A stretch of DNA of 64,000 nt from Lachnospiraceae bacterium (GTDB taxonomy: Bacteria; Bacillota; Clostridia; Lachnospirales; Lachnospiraceae). Positions 36,331 to 44,579 of the stretch are shown here, one piece after another. How positions within the stretch are numbered: the first letter of the stretch is position 1; every line of letters starts with the position of its first letter. The position numbers and the translations under genes are program-made. Under the pieces are notes generated by a model. It saw nothing but the letters and a program-made list of their open reading frames with translations. It ran no database searches and was not told the origin of the DNA. Location of the stretch: positions 1 through 64,000 of the forward strand of contig JAQUXP010000001.1 of the NCBI GenBank assembly GCA_028692395.1. The letters run 5' to 3'.

Positions 36331-37401
36331 TCACCTCTTCGCATTCTTGTCAATTGCTTCCCAAAGTCCATTCAGATAAGTGGCTCCCAGCGCCCGATCA
36401 TATAAACCATAGCCCGGCATCGCCTGCTCACCCCAGATCATTCTTCCGTGATCCGGACGAATCGGACCATCAAAACCGATCTCATAAAGTGCTTTCATAA
36501 TTTCATACATATCGAAGGTTCCATCGGAGGAAAGATGTGCGGATTCCTCAAAGTCAAACTGTGAATGGAACTTCAGATTTCTGACATGGGCAAAATGAAT
36601 TCTCCCTTTCAGGGAACGGATCATGTCCGGAAGATCATTCTGCAGGTTTGTGCCGTAGGAACCCGTGCAGAAAGTAACACCGTTATGAGGGTTATCTACC
36701 ATATTCATCATCCGCAGAATATTGGGCTTATTAATGATGATACGGGGAAGTCCGAATACACTCCATGCCGGATCATCCGGGTGAATTGCCATGTTGATAT
36801 CATATTTGTCACAAACCGGCATAATACGTTCCAGAAAATATTTCAGATTATCAAAAAGCTTGTCATCATCCACCTCTTTGTACATCTCAAAGAGATCCTT
36901 GATCTTTGCCATACGCTCCGGCTCCCAGCCTGGCATCATAATTCCATTCATGTCCTCTTTGATGCTTCCAAACATATCCTCCGGATCGATTTTATCTACC
37001 GCTTTCTGGGTATAGGCAAGCACTGTGGAACCATCCGGACGTACTCTTGCAAGCTCAGTACGAGTCCAGTCAAACACCGGCATAAAATTGTAGCAAACCA
37101 TATGGATGTCTGCTTTTCCCAGATTTTCCAGGGTTTTGATGTAAGCATCGATATACTGTTCACGGTCCGGTGTTCCCACCTTGATAGCATCATGGATATT
37201 TACACTCTCAATACCTGCCACCGAAAGTCCTGAGGCCTCTACCTCTTTTTTCATCTGCATAATCTCATCATAGGTCCAGAGCTCTCCTGGCATCTTGGAG
37301 AACAGGGTTGTGATTACCCCTGTGACCCCTGGAATCTGTCGAATCTGTTCCAGTGTCACTGTATCATACTCTTTTCCGTACCAACGTAATGTCATCTGCA
37401 T
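36331..37401 (-). CDS. uxuA: Mannonate dehydratase
   Basis: A 356-residue metal enzyme that converts D-mannonate to 2-keto-3-deoxygluconate. Motifs include TLRWYGKEYDTVTLEQIRQI, ESVNIHDAIK, AIHPDDPAW and FAHVRNLK. The frame is open for 43 codons upstream, but the ATG at 37,401 has GGAGG eight bases ahead and matches the family N terminus. It heads the uxuA-uxuB-uxaC-SGNH operon. The genes for the next steps (KDG kinase and KDPG aldolase) are not in the window. Confidence 0.95.
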   Translation of the reverse strand: MQMTLRWYGKEYDTVTLEQIRQIPGVTGVITTLFSKMPGELWTYDEIMQMKKEVEASGLSVAGIESVNIHDAIKVGTPDREQYIDAYIKTLENLGKADIHMVCYNFMPVFDWTRTELARVRPDGSTVLAYTQKAVDKIDPEDMFGSIKEDMNGIMMPGWEPERMAKIKDLFEMYKEVDDDKLFDNLKYFLERIMPVCDKYDINMAIHPDDPAWSVFGLPRIIINKPNILRMMNMVDNPHNGVTFCTGSYGTNLQNDLPDMIRSLKGRIHFAHVRNLKFHSQFDFEESAHLSSDGTFDMYEIMKALYEIGFDGPIRPDHGRMIWGEQAMPGYGLYDRALGATYLNGLWEAIDKNAKR

Positions 37402-37431
37402 CGTCTTTTCCTCCAATCTTTGTATGTACTT

Positions 37432-37493
37432 ATCATAAAACTTTTTTATTGCACTAAATATACGTTTTTTGCTTGATTTATTGCATATATTGC
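37432..37493. promoter_or_regulatory. Divergent control region with repeated TTTATTGCA motifs
   Basis: The intergenic region between uxuA and the AraC gene has two exact TTTATTGCA repeats (37445-37453 and 37477-37485) with starts 32 bases apart, about three helical turns. A third TATTGC lies at 37488-37493. A TATGAT -10 for uxuA is at 37432-37437 without a good -35, which suits an activator-dependent promoter. Confidence 0.45.
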
Positions 37494-37554
37494 TGTATTC
37501 TTTATAGATGAAAGTACTTTTTTCACCCACTATCTGAAAGTTGAGCGTATTCCT

Positions 37555-38448
37555 ATGAGAAAATCAATACCCACCATGGCGGCTGATGATGCCCGCCAGT
37601 ATATGTTAAATGATGAATTTGAAATCTATGAGAAGGTAGGAATTCCAAGCGGCGCTATGGAGATGCATTTTCATAATTTTTATGAGATCATGTACATCGC
37701 CGAGGGAGAATTCGAAATTCTTCTGAATAACACCACCTATCAGCTTCATCCCGGAGATATTCTGCTGATTGACCGGAATCATCTGCATCATTATCAATAT
37801 GCAGAAAAGCGTCACGAAAACTGCAGACGTCTGCTCATATGGGTATCCCAAACCTATCTGGATCAAATCTCAGAACCGGGGCTTAATCTGGCAGAATGCT
37901 TTTCTATCTCCACACCGGCCTGGCACTTTCCTGCATATCATCGGGAGCATCTTACCAACTACCTGATGAAGCTGATTGATCTGGAGACAGATACCAGGAC
38001 AAACCCGGCCGAAATCCGAATTCTGGAAAAGTCCTACATGGCACTTTTCTTTGTGGCGCTGAACCAGCTTTGCAGGCGTCCGGAATTTTCCTTCCCTACG
38101 GAGCAAATTCATAACAACCCTATGATCCGTACACTCACAACCTTTATCAATGCTCACATTGATGAAACCATAACGCTGGACATGCTGGCCGATCAGGCAG
38201 GCTTAAGCAAATATCACTTTGTGCGGGTTTTTAAGGATCTGACCGGTATGACCGTACATGATTTTATCAACCACAAGCGTATCATCAAGGCCTGTGAGAT
38301 GATCTGGGACGGAGAACCTCTGGGTGATCTGTACAGCCGTTGTGGCTTCAGCGATTACTCTTCCTTCTTTCGAAACTTCAAGGCCATCTATGATATCTCT
38401 CCCAGTGAATTCAAAGCCTTTTATGAAAAAGATCCCGAACTCCCATAA
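37555..38448 (+). CDS. AraC-family regulator of the uronate operon
   Basis: A 297-residue regulator with a cupin-type sensor domain (about 25-150, EMHFHNFYEIMYIAEGEFEI and HPGDILLID) and a C-terminal double helix-turn-helix AraC domain. The latter includes LDMLADQAGLSKYHFVRVFK and CGFSDYSSFFRNFK. It is divergent from uxuA and just beyond the ABC transporter genes, so it is the likely sensor of glucuronate, aldouronate or a pathway intermediate. The stop codon lies inside the terminator hairpin shared with the solute-binding-protein gene. Confidence 0.88.
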   Translation: MRKSIPTMAADDARQYMLNDEFEIYEKVGIPSGAMEMHFHNFYEIMYIAEGEFEILLNNTTYQLHPGDILLIDRNHLHHYQYAEKRHENCRRLLIWVSQTYLDQISEPGLNLAECFSISTPAWHFPAYHREHLTNYLMKLIDLETDTRTNPAEIRILEKSYMALFFVALNQLCRRPEFSFPTEQIHNNPMIRTLTTFINAHIDETITLDMLADQAGLSKYHFVRVFKDLTGMTVHDFINHKRIIKACEMIWDGEPLGDLYSRCGFSDYSSFFRNFKAIYDISPSEFKAFYEKDPELP

Positions 38449-38475
38449 CCTGTGGGAGCTCGGGATCCTTTTTTT
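38431..38475. terminator. Terminator between the AraC gene and the solute-binding protein gene
   Basis: GATCCCGAACTCCCA and TGGGAGCTCGGGATC form a strong stem with one mismatch, followed by seven T on the plus strand. It overlaps the last codons of the AraC gene and abuts the stop of the convergent transporter gene. The minus-strand side has a shorter T run, so it may work in both directions. Confidence 0.88.
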
Positions 38476-40174
38476 AGTATCCCAGCACGTCCTTTGTATC
38501 ACTGAAGATTTCATTTACTTTTTCAACATAGTTACTGCTTCCCTGTGTCTCACATTCTTTTACATAGGTATCCCAGTCAGCACTGAGATCTCTCTTGCCT
38601 GTGATGAATTCAAGAGCTGAGGTATTCACGTAATCCATCAGAGGTACCTTAATCAGGTTCAATTCCTCTTTCTGCATCTCATCTGCCAGAATCGGAGGCA
38701 TAAGCTCCATGTTCTCTTTGTTGGCATTGATACGCTCATTCCACTCTTTCTCACCCTCTGTAAACTTGGACAGCTGAACCTGTGTATTTCCGCCATAAGC
38801 GAATACACCACCGCCGAATCCGTAGTCAACATTCAGCTTCTTTGTTGCTTCTGGATTAAATCCATTATAATAGATGTCAGAATTCAAAACAACATTTCCC
38901 TCTGCGTCCAGTGTATAGGTCTCGCCTTCTACACCCCACTGGGAAAGCATATGTCCCTCATCTGAGTACCACAGCCAGTCGATAAATCTCAGCATTTTGA
39001 TGAATTCTTCTTCTCCCAGCTCGTCAAGGGCATTCTGGCTGATCATAATACCATTCTCCAGACGTCCTGCTGCTGTACTGAGCTTCAGATTTCCTTTTGG
39101 TCCGGATGGAGTTGTTAAGAAGTAAAGCTCTGCGCCTTCATCTGTTACCTTATTATTTGCTTCAATATCAGACAGAATCTGATAGTTTGCAGCAAGCACA
39201 TAGGAATCTCCCCGGAAGAACTTTGCCTGAGCCTGTGTACTGTCCTGCGTAAATGTCTCAGGATCGATGAGCTTCTCATCATACATCTCTGAAAACAGTG
39301 TCAGGAAATTTTTATACTCATCCGTTGTATCTGCAAAGTAGAATTCATTCTTATCAAAGTCAAACTTTGTACCATCTTTCAGACCCCAGTCTCCACCATC
39401 GGCACTGTTACCTGCAGTAACACCGTAAGTAGTTGCTGCCAGATTCATACTGCAGCCAAACTGGAACTGATCGGACCAGATATTGTCTTTTCCTGTGTAT
39501 GCCTGAACCTTCTTCAAAGCCTCATGGAAATCATCCCATGTCCAGGTAGCTTCTTTACTCAAGTCAACACCTGCCGCTTCAAAGATATCTTTACGGATAA
39601 TCAGAGAATAACCGCCTGCAGCGTCCTCCCACATACCAGGCAGACGATAATATTTACCATCTGCAGCATAGATGGTCTTCAGATCATCCTCCATGCCCCA
39701 TTCTTCCACCTGTTTGGTGTAATTTGGCATGTACTGCACCCAGTCACTGATTGCAACGACCTGGCCGCTGTCCTCATATGGGGTAGAATCGTATATTTTA
39801 GGAATAATGTAAGGTGCGCTTCCGGAGTTTACCGTTGCGGTTACCTTATCGCCATAGTCTGTTCTTGCCACAGAGGTAAGGTCAAAGGATACATTTGATT
39901 TTTCGGAAATTGCGCTCCACAGTCTCCAGTTCTCCTGCATGGGATAATTCTCATGGTCTGAGAACATCATGCTGTAGGTTACCGGTTCATCGGAGTGGAA
40001 GGTGGTATCTGCACCATATTCGTAATCAAGATCTCCGTCCTCAACTGTGGATGCAGATGCAGAATCACTGGAACCAGAATCTGCTTTAGAGCTGGAATTT
40101 GAGCTTCCGCCACAGGCTGCCATAGAAGCTGCCATGACAAGACTCAGTGTCAATGCTACTACTTTCTTTTTCAT
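38474..40174 (-). CDS. lplA: Extracellular solute-binding lipoprotein (LplA-like, aldouronate)
   Basis: A 566-residue lipoprotein. The signal peptide ends in MAACGG, with the lipid-modified Cys at 21, followed by a Ser-rich linker and an acidic large two-lobed binding domain of the LplA type. It is encoded with two LplB/YtcP-type permeases and a GH67 alpha-glucuronidase, the layout of aldouronate (methylglucuronoxylose) uptake systems in Paenibacillus and relatives. The substrate is thus probably glucuronic-acid-substituted xylo-oligosaccharide. No ATPase gene is near; a shared MsmX-like ATPase is assumed. AAGGAGG lies ahead of the start. Confidence 0.88.
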   Translation of the reverse strand: MKKKVVALTLSLVMAASMAACGGSSNSSSKADSGSSDSASASTVEDGDLDYEYGADTTFHSDEPVTYSMMFSDHENYPMQENWRLWSAISEKSNVSFDLTSVARTDYGDKVTATVNSGSAPYIIPKIYDSTPYEDSGQVVAISDWVQYMPNYTKQVEEWGMEDDLKTIYAADGKYYRLPGMWEDAAGGYSLIIRKDIFEAAGVDLSKEATWTWDDFHEALKKVQAYTGKDNIWSDQFQFGCSMNLAATTYGVTAGNSADGGDWGLKDGTKFDFDKNEFYFADTTDEYKNFLTLFSEMYDEKLIDPETFTQDSTQAQAKFFRGDSYVLAANYQILSDIEANNKVTDEGAELYFLTTPSGPKGNLKLSTAAGRLENGIMISQNALDELGEEEFIKMLRFIDWLWYSDEGHMLSQWGVEGETYTLDAEGNVVLNSDIYYNGFNPEATKKLNVDYGFGGGVFAYGGNTQVQLSKFTEGEKEWNERINANKENMELMPPILADEMQKEELNLIKVPLMDYVNTSALEFITGKRDLSADWDTYVKECETQGSSNYVEKVNEIFSDTKDVLGY

Positions 40175-40197
40175 ATTAAATCCTCCTTATACTTTTA

Positions 40198-40224
40198 TAT
40201 TTAAACACCTTCTGATGTGTTAAA
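40198..40224 (-). promoter_or_regulatory. Intercistronic hairpin between permease and binding-protein genes
   Basis: ATTTAACAC and GTGTTTAAAT pair with one bulged base around an eight-base loop, shortly before the lplA ribosome site and without a T tract. Such hairpins often protect a downstream binding-protein message. Confidence 0.35.
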
Positions 40225-40226
40225 TA

Positions 40227-41099
40227 TCAACCTTTGACTGCACCCATCGTCATACCCTGTACAAAGTACTTCTGTACAAATGGATATACACAGATAATCG
40301 GCAGTGATGTCAGTACCATAGTTGCAGATTTCAGTGTTGCCTGAACGCTGCTTGCCTCGGCAGTAGAACCAACGTCTACAGAGTTTGCGCCCTCAACCAG
40401 CTGTCTTACCCACAGTGCGATTGGTTTCAGAGCATCGTCATCCAGATACAGGAACGGGCCGAACCATTCATTCCACATACCTACCAGATAAAACAGTGAC
40501 ATGGTAGCGATGATCGGCTTGGACAGCGGAAGTACAATCTTAAGAAAGATCCCATATACCCCAAGTCCATCGATGGATGCAGCTTCCTCCAGCGTTTCCG
40601 GAAGGCCTGCAAAGAATGATTTCATCAGCAGCAGATTGAAGGTACTGATGGCACCTGGAAGTACTACTGCCCAGATGGTGTTGCCCATATGAAGCCACTG
40701 TGTAACCAGAATATAGTTCGGGATCAGACCGCCGGTGAAATACATGGTAAATACAACAAACGGTGTGAAGAACTTATTCAATCTCAGCTTTTCTTTTGAT
40801 AGCGGATATGCCAGTAATGCGGTAAATGCTACCGACAGTACGGTTCCCAGTGCCGAATACAGAATAGTATTTCCATAATAGCGGAAGAACTTATTGTCCT
40901 TCAGCAGATACTTATAGGTAGCTGTTGTAAAGTCAACCGGGAAGAATGTAACCTTTCCGGCTGCAACTGCCACATCACTGGAAAATGACTGGGCAATCAG
41001 ATAGATAAATGGATACAATGTGATGAATACGACCAGAATCATGACAATTGTATTGATAATGCGAAATACGTTATAACCCTTTGACGCTTTAATATGCAT
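40227..41099 (-). CDS. lplC: ABC transporter permease (YtcP/LplC type)
   Basis: A 290-residue permease with six membrane helices and the EAA loop ETLEEAASIDGLGVYGIFLKIVLPLSKP, which contacts the ATPase. The tail QKYFVQGMTMGAVKG is typical of carbohydrate ABC permeases of the YtcP/LplC group. AAAGGAG lies before the ATG. It works with the preceding LplB-like permease and the following lipoprotein in oligosaccharide import. Confidence 0.92.
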   Translation of the reverse strand: MHIKASKGYNVFRIINTIVMILVVFITLYPFIYLIAQSFSSDVAVAAGKVTFFPVDFTTATYKYLLKDNKFFRYYGNTILYSALGTVLSVAFTALLAYPLSKEKLRLNKFFTPFVVFTMYFTGGLIPNYILVTQWLHMGNTIWAVVLPGAISTFNLLLMKSFFAGLPETLEEAASIDGLGVYGIFLKIVLPLSKPIIATMSLFYLVGMWNEWFGPFLYLDDDALKPIALWVRQLVEGANSVDVGSTAEASSVQATLKSATMVLTSLPIICVYPFVQKYFVQGMTMGAVKG

Positions 41100-41114
41100 G
41101 TTTTCTGCTCCTTT

Positions 41115-42065
41115 CTACCACAACGATGTTTCTGTGAACTTCTTAGAAAGCGTGTTCGCAGTTGTTACCAGTACCAGACCTATCACAGCAGAGAACAAAC
41201 CAACTGCTGCTGCATAACTGAAGTTACCTCCTGCAATACCCATCCGGTATACCAAGGTGTCGATGATGTCCGCTTTGGACTGCGTCATAGGATTGTACAA
41301 AAGCAGGATCTTCTGCATGTTGCTTGCCGTGATGATGTTACCGATATCCATAATTAAAAGTGTCATAATGGTAGGAAGAATACCGGGAATTGTAACATGA
41401 ATCGCCTGTTTGAACTTTCCTGCGCCGTCGATACCGGCCGCCTCATACAGCTCCGTATTAATATTGGTCATAGCTGTCAGATAAAGGATTGTGCCCCATC
41501 CCAAAGCCTGCCAGATACCGGATGCAATGTAGATAAAGTCAAACCATCCAGGCTCTGACATAAATGCAATCTTCTCCATCCCAAAACTGGAAAGCAGAGA
41601 ATTGACAGGACCTGTGCTGGAAAGCACTTCCTTCACCATACCACAGACTACTACCAGTGAGATGAAGTGAGGCAGATAGGAAATCGTCTGCACCGTCTTT
41701 TTCCACCAGGTCTTTCGAATCTCATTAATCAGCAGTGCAAAGATCAGTGTTGCCGGGAAACGAACCAGCAGATATCCGATGCTCAGTCTCAACGTGTTCC
41801 AGAATGCATTCCAGAAGTTCGTATCCTTCAAAAACTGTTCGAAGTAGCGGAAGCCTACCCAGTCCTGACCCAGGATATTCGGTCCTCCCTTATACCTTCG
41901 AAATGCAATAATGTTTCCGATTACCGGTACATACTTGAAGATTACATAGTACAGAATCGGCAGGATCAGAAATGTGTAAAGCTTCCATTCCTTTCTCACA
42001 TGGTGCAGCAAAGATTCCTGCTTTGTCTTTGCCGGCTTAAGTTTCTTGCTCTTGTCTTTTGCCAT
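41115..42065 (-). CDS. lplB: ABC transporter permease (LplB type)
   Basis: A 316-residue permease with a basic cytoplasmic N terminus, six membrane helices and the EAA loop ELYEAAGIDGAGKFKQAIHVTIPGILPT. FRRYKGGPNILGQDWVGFRYFEQF is characteristic of LplB-family proteins. It is translated first of the transporter genes, 60 bases after the GH67 gene, so enzyme and importer are probably on one transcript. Confidence 0.92.
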   Translation of the reverse strand: MAKDKSKKLKPAKTKQESLLHHVRKEWKLYTFLILPILYYVIFKYVPVIGNIIAFRRYKGGPNILGQDWVGFRYFEQFLKDTNFWNAFWNTLRLSIGYLLVRFPATLIFALLINEIRKTWWKKTVQTISYLPHFISLVVVCGMVKEVLSSTGPVNSLLSSFGMEKIAFMSEPGWFDFIYIASGIWQALGWGTILYLTAMTNINTELYEAAGIDGAGKFKQAIHVTIPGILPTIMTLLIMDIGNIITASNMQKILLLYNPMTQSKADIIDTLVYRMGIAGGNFSYAAAVGLFSAVIGLVLVTTANTLSKKFTETSLW

Positions 42066-42125
42066 AAAACCACCACTCCTTTTTTATATTTCCTTTTATC
42101 GCACGGCTATACACCGCTAAGGTCT

Positions 42126-44108
42126 TTAATAGATTGTTCTGCCCTGTTCATCCGCAATCATGGATTTCCGATAAAAATATGTGTTGATCTGATCTCTCCA
42201 TTCTCTGGAATGCATCTTCTGATGTGCCAGACGCTTTTGTACCCTTGTAAATGCCTTCTCGGGGATCTTTCCCTCCAGGGAATTCCACAGCTTTACCATC
42301 TCGTCCACATTCTCCACTCCTTCAAAATGAGTATCATAGATATGCTGGATCAGTGTCTTTCCTGATTTCAGACGATACGTATAAGGTATATAATGGAAGA
42401 ATAACAGTAATTCTTCCGGACACGTTTCGACACTTTCGTAAGCAGAAGCATTTGGTTCCAGATACTGAGCAGCGTAGCCTGTTCCATCCTTTGTACGGTC
42501 AACGCCGATGCCCAGATGATCCGCTCTGTGATAGGTTCCCCAGCGGTCATATTCATAACCGTCCACATTTGGTCCATAGTGCACATTGGGATTTACCATC
42601 CAGCCGATGCCAAGGGGTGACGTGTATTTCTCATAAGCCGGCCAGGACATCAGAAGCATCTTCTCTATCTTTTCCTGAACCTCACTGTCATTTCCAAAGG
42701 TGCAGGAGATCCACTCCCGGGCAATCTCCTCCGCTGTCAGATCCATATCATATGCCAGCCTTCCAAATCCGAAGAAATTGGCAGCTGCCAGATCATGTCC
42801 GGTCCAGTTCTCATCATCTCCGGTATTTGCCACTGCTGCGATACCACAGTTTGTGGTTTTAAAGGTCTTTCCCGTCACGATATCCTGCACCGTATCCGCC
42901 CCTTCCTTACAATAGGTATGGAAGTTCAAAACCTCTTTAAACATGGGGATCAGATAACATACATGTCTTTGCTGTCCGGTATATTCCTGAGCAATCTGTA
43001 CCTCCAGCATCTGATTTGTTTTTTTCAAGCCTCCAAACAGTGGTGAAACTGGTTCTCTTACCTGAAAATCCATCGGTCCGTTCTTGATCTGCAGGATGAC
43101 ATTCTCACGGAATTTTCCATCAATCGGCATAAAATTGTCATATCCTGATTTTGCCCGGTCTGTCTTTTTGTCTCTCCAGTCCTGCTGGCAGTTATATACG
43201 AAGCATCTCCAGATAATCCGTCCACCATAGGGTTTTACCGCATCAGCCAGCACATTTGCTCCCTCTGCATGAGTTCTTCTATACGTAAATGGTCCTGGAC
43301 GCCCTTCCGAATCGGCCTTCACCAGGAATCCTCCAAAGCCTGGAAGTCTGGTATAAAGCTCTTTCATCTTTTCCTTCCACCATCCGGCAACCTCTGGATC
43401 ACAGGGATCTGCACTGTCCATGCCCCCAAGCTCCATAGGAGCCGCAAAGTTAAGACTAAGGTAAAGACTGATTCCATAATCATCAAGGATTTCTTTCATC
43501 AGGCGAAGCTCTTCTCCGTATGTTCCATCAATCAGCTTTGTGGCATTTCCCTTTACATTTACATTATTAATGACTACAGCGTTGATTCCCACGGAGGCTG
43601 CAAGTCTCGCATACATTCTGGTGCGGTCATCTACCAGTACCTTCTGATCCTGAAAGAAAAAGGATGTTCCGGAGTATCCTCTCTCGATAGAGCCATCAAT
43701 ATTATCCCAGTGATTCAGCATTCGAAAGGGTGCCGAGGGAAGCTTTCTCTCCTGAAAGCCTTTCAGTGGTTTCTCACACTGTATGCGGCGAATGCAGGAA
43801 AAGGAACCATACAGCAGCCCCGCCGGAGCACCCGCTGTGATCTGAAGCTTTCCATCTGCTTCTGTAATCTCATACCCTTCTGTTCCCAGGTTTCTTTCCT
43901 GATCCAGAACCAGGCTGATAGTGGCAGCATCCTGATCTGCTGCAGGCTGCATCCTGCAGTCAAAGATCTTGAGCGCCGCACAGGCCAGTTCCTGTATTGC
44001 TGATGTAGTTACACGATTCTTGTCCGGGGCATAGACTCTAAAAAAATACTTTTTGTTTTCTTCATTGCATATCTTGCTATACTGAAGCCATGCGTTTTCG
44101 AAACTCAT
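42126..44108 (-). CDS. aguA: Alpha-glucuronidase, GH67
   Basis: A 660-residue intracellular GH67 enzyme without a signal peptide. It removes (4-O-methyl)glucuronic acid from the non-reducing xylose of imported aldouronates. Catalytic-domain motifs are VKADSEGRPGPF (acid Glu), NGPMDFQVREP (Asp) and NQMLEVQIAQEYTGQ (Glu). The latter two correspond to the paired bases described for Cellvibrio GlcA67A. The C-terminal GH67 domain includes FGFGRLAYD and LLFFHYIPYTYRL. Products go to the UxaC-UxuB-UxuA enzymes. AAGGAGG lies before the start. Confidence 0.95.
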   Translation of the reverse strand: MSFENAWLQYSKICNEENKKYFFRVYAPDKNRVTTSAIQELACAALKIFDCRMQPAADQDAATISLVLDQERNLGTEGYEITEADGKLQITAGAPAGLLYGSFSCIRRIQCEKPLKGFQERKLPSAPFRMLNHWDNIDGSIERGYSGTSFFFQDQKVLVDDRTRMYARLAASVGINAVVINNVNVKGNATKLIDGTYGEELRLMKEILDDYGISLYLSLNFAAPMELGGMDSADPCDPEVAGWWKEKMKELYTRLPGFGGFLVKADSEGRPGPFTYRRTHAEGANVLADAVKPYGGRIIWRCFVYNCQQDWRDKKTDRAKSGYDNFMPIDGKFRENVILQIKNGPMDFQVREPVSPLFGGLKKTNQMLEVQIAQEYTGQQRHVCYLIPMFKEVLNFHTYCKEGADTVQDIVTGKTFKTTNCGIAAVANTGDDENWTGHDLAAANFFGFGRLAYDMDLTAEEIAREWISCTFGNDSEVQEKIEKMLLMSWPAYEKYTSPLGIGWMVNPNVHYGPNVDGYEYDRWGTYHRADHLGIGVDRTKDGTGYAAQYLEPNASAYESVETCPEELLLFFHYIPYTYRLKSGKTLIQHIYDTHFEGVENVDEMVKLWNSLEGKIPEKAFTRVQKRLAHQKMHSREWRDQINTYFYRKSMIADEQGRTIY

Positions 44109-44282
44109 GTTGTTCCTCCTTCTTAACTATGCTCTTGTTTCTTTTTATAGACTTTAAAGATCTTATTCCGTAATGTTGTATATTTTTCTGTCATCTTTTG
44201 TTTTATTATATGTCAGTTTTTGCTTTTATGCTCTTCGATTATTGCCAAGGCTTATGCACATATTGCGTTATATGCAGTATCA

Positions 44283-44311
44283 TTTATAGTACATATATGC
44301 ATTATGATCAA
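44283..44311 (-). promoter_or_regulatory. Possible promoter of the GH67-transporter operon
   Basis: On the minus strand TTGATC (44306-44311), a 17-base spacer and TATAAA (44283-44288). The leader to the GH67 start would be about 170 bases. It contains two TATTGC motifs 21 bases apart (44240-44245 and 44261-44266 on the plus strand), similar to the repeats upstream of uxuA. The rest of the 44,109-44,474 gap is AT-rich, with no supported gene. Confidence 0.38.
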
Positions 44312-44474
44312 TTTATGATGTTAGTTTTTAGTGCTATTGTACATTTATCTCCTGTTTCTTTCAAAAATGGTTCTTTTGGTTTCGCAATATCATCCACACG
44401 TTTTGCAATGTTTAATTTTTTGTTATTTTCCCGTTTTCCATCATTTCCCAGATCTGGATTCTCTTGTTTTTTTA

Positions 44475-44525
44475 TAAAAAAAGTCCCATGGAATGAATTT
44501 ATATTTTCATTTTCTCCATGAGACT
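44475..44525 (-). terminator. Intrinsic terminator of the esterase-GH2 operon
   Basis: The minus strand has AGTCTCATGGA pairing with TCCATGGGACT (one G-T pair), directly followed by seven T. It lies about 55 bases after the GH2 stop codon. Confidence 0.82.
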
Positions 44526-44579
44526 GATATAAGATAACAAATACTGAAAATCTTTTACCGCAAGAACAGCAATACCTGT

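Noticed and set aside
44198..44521. Plus-strand open frame of 107 codons in the GH67-GH2 gap
   Set aside because: It has a low-complexity hydrophobic composition without a ribosome site and runs antisense through a clear terminator.
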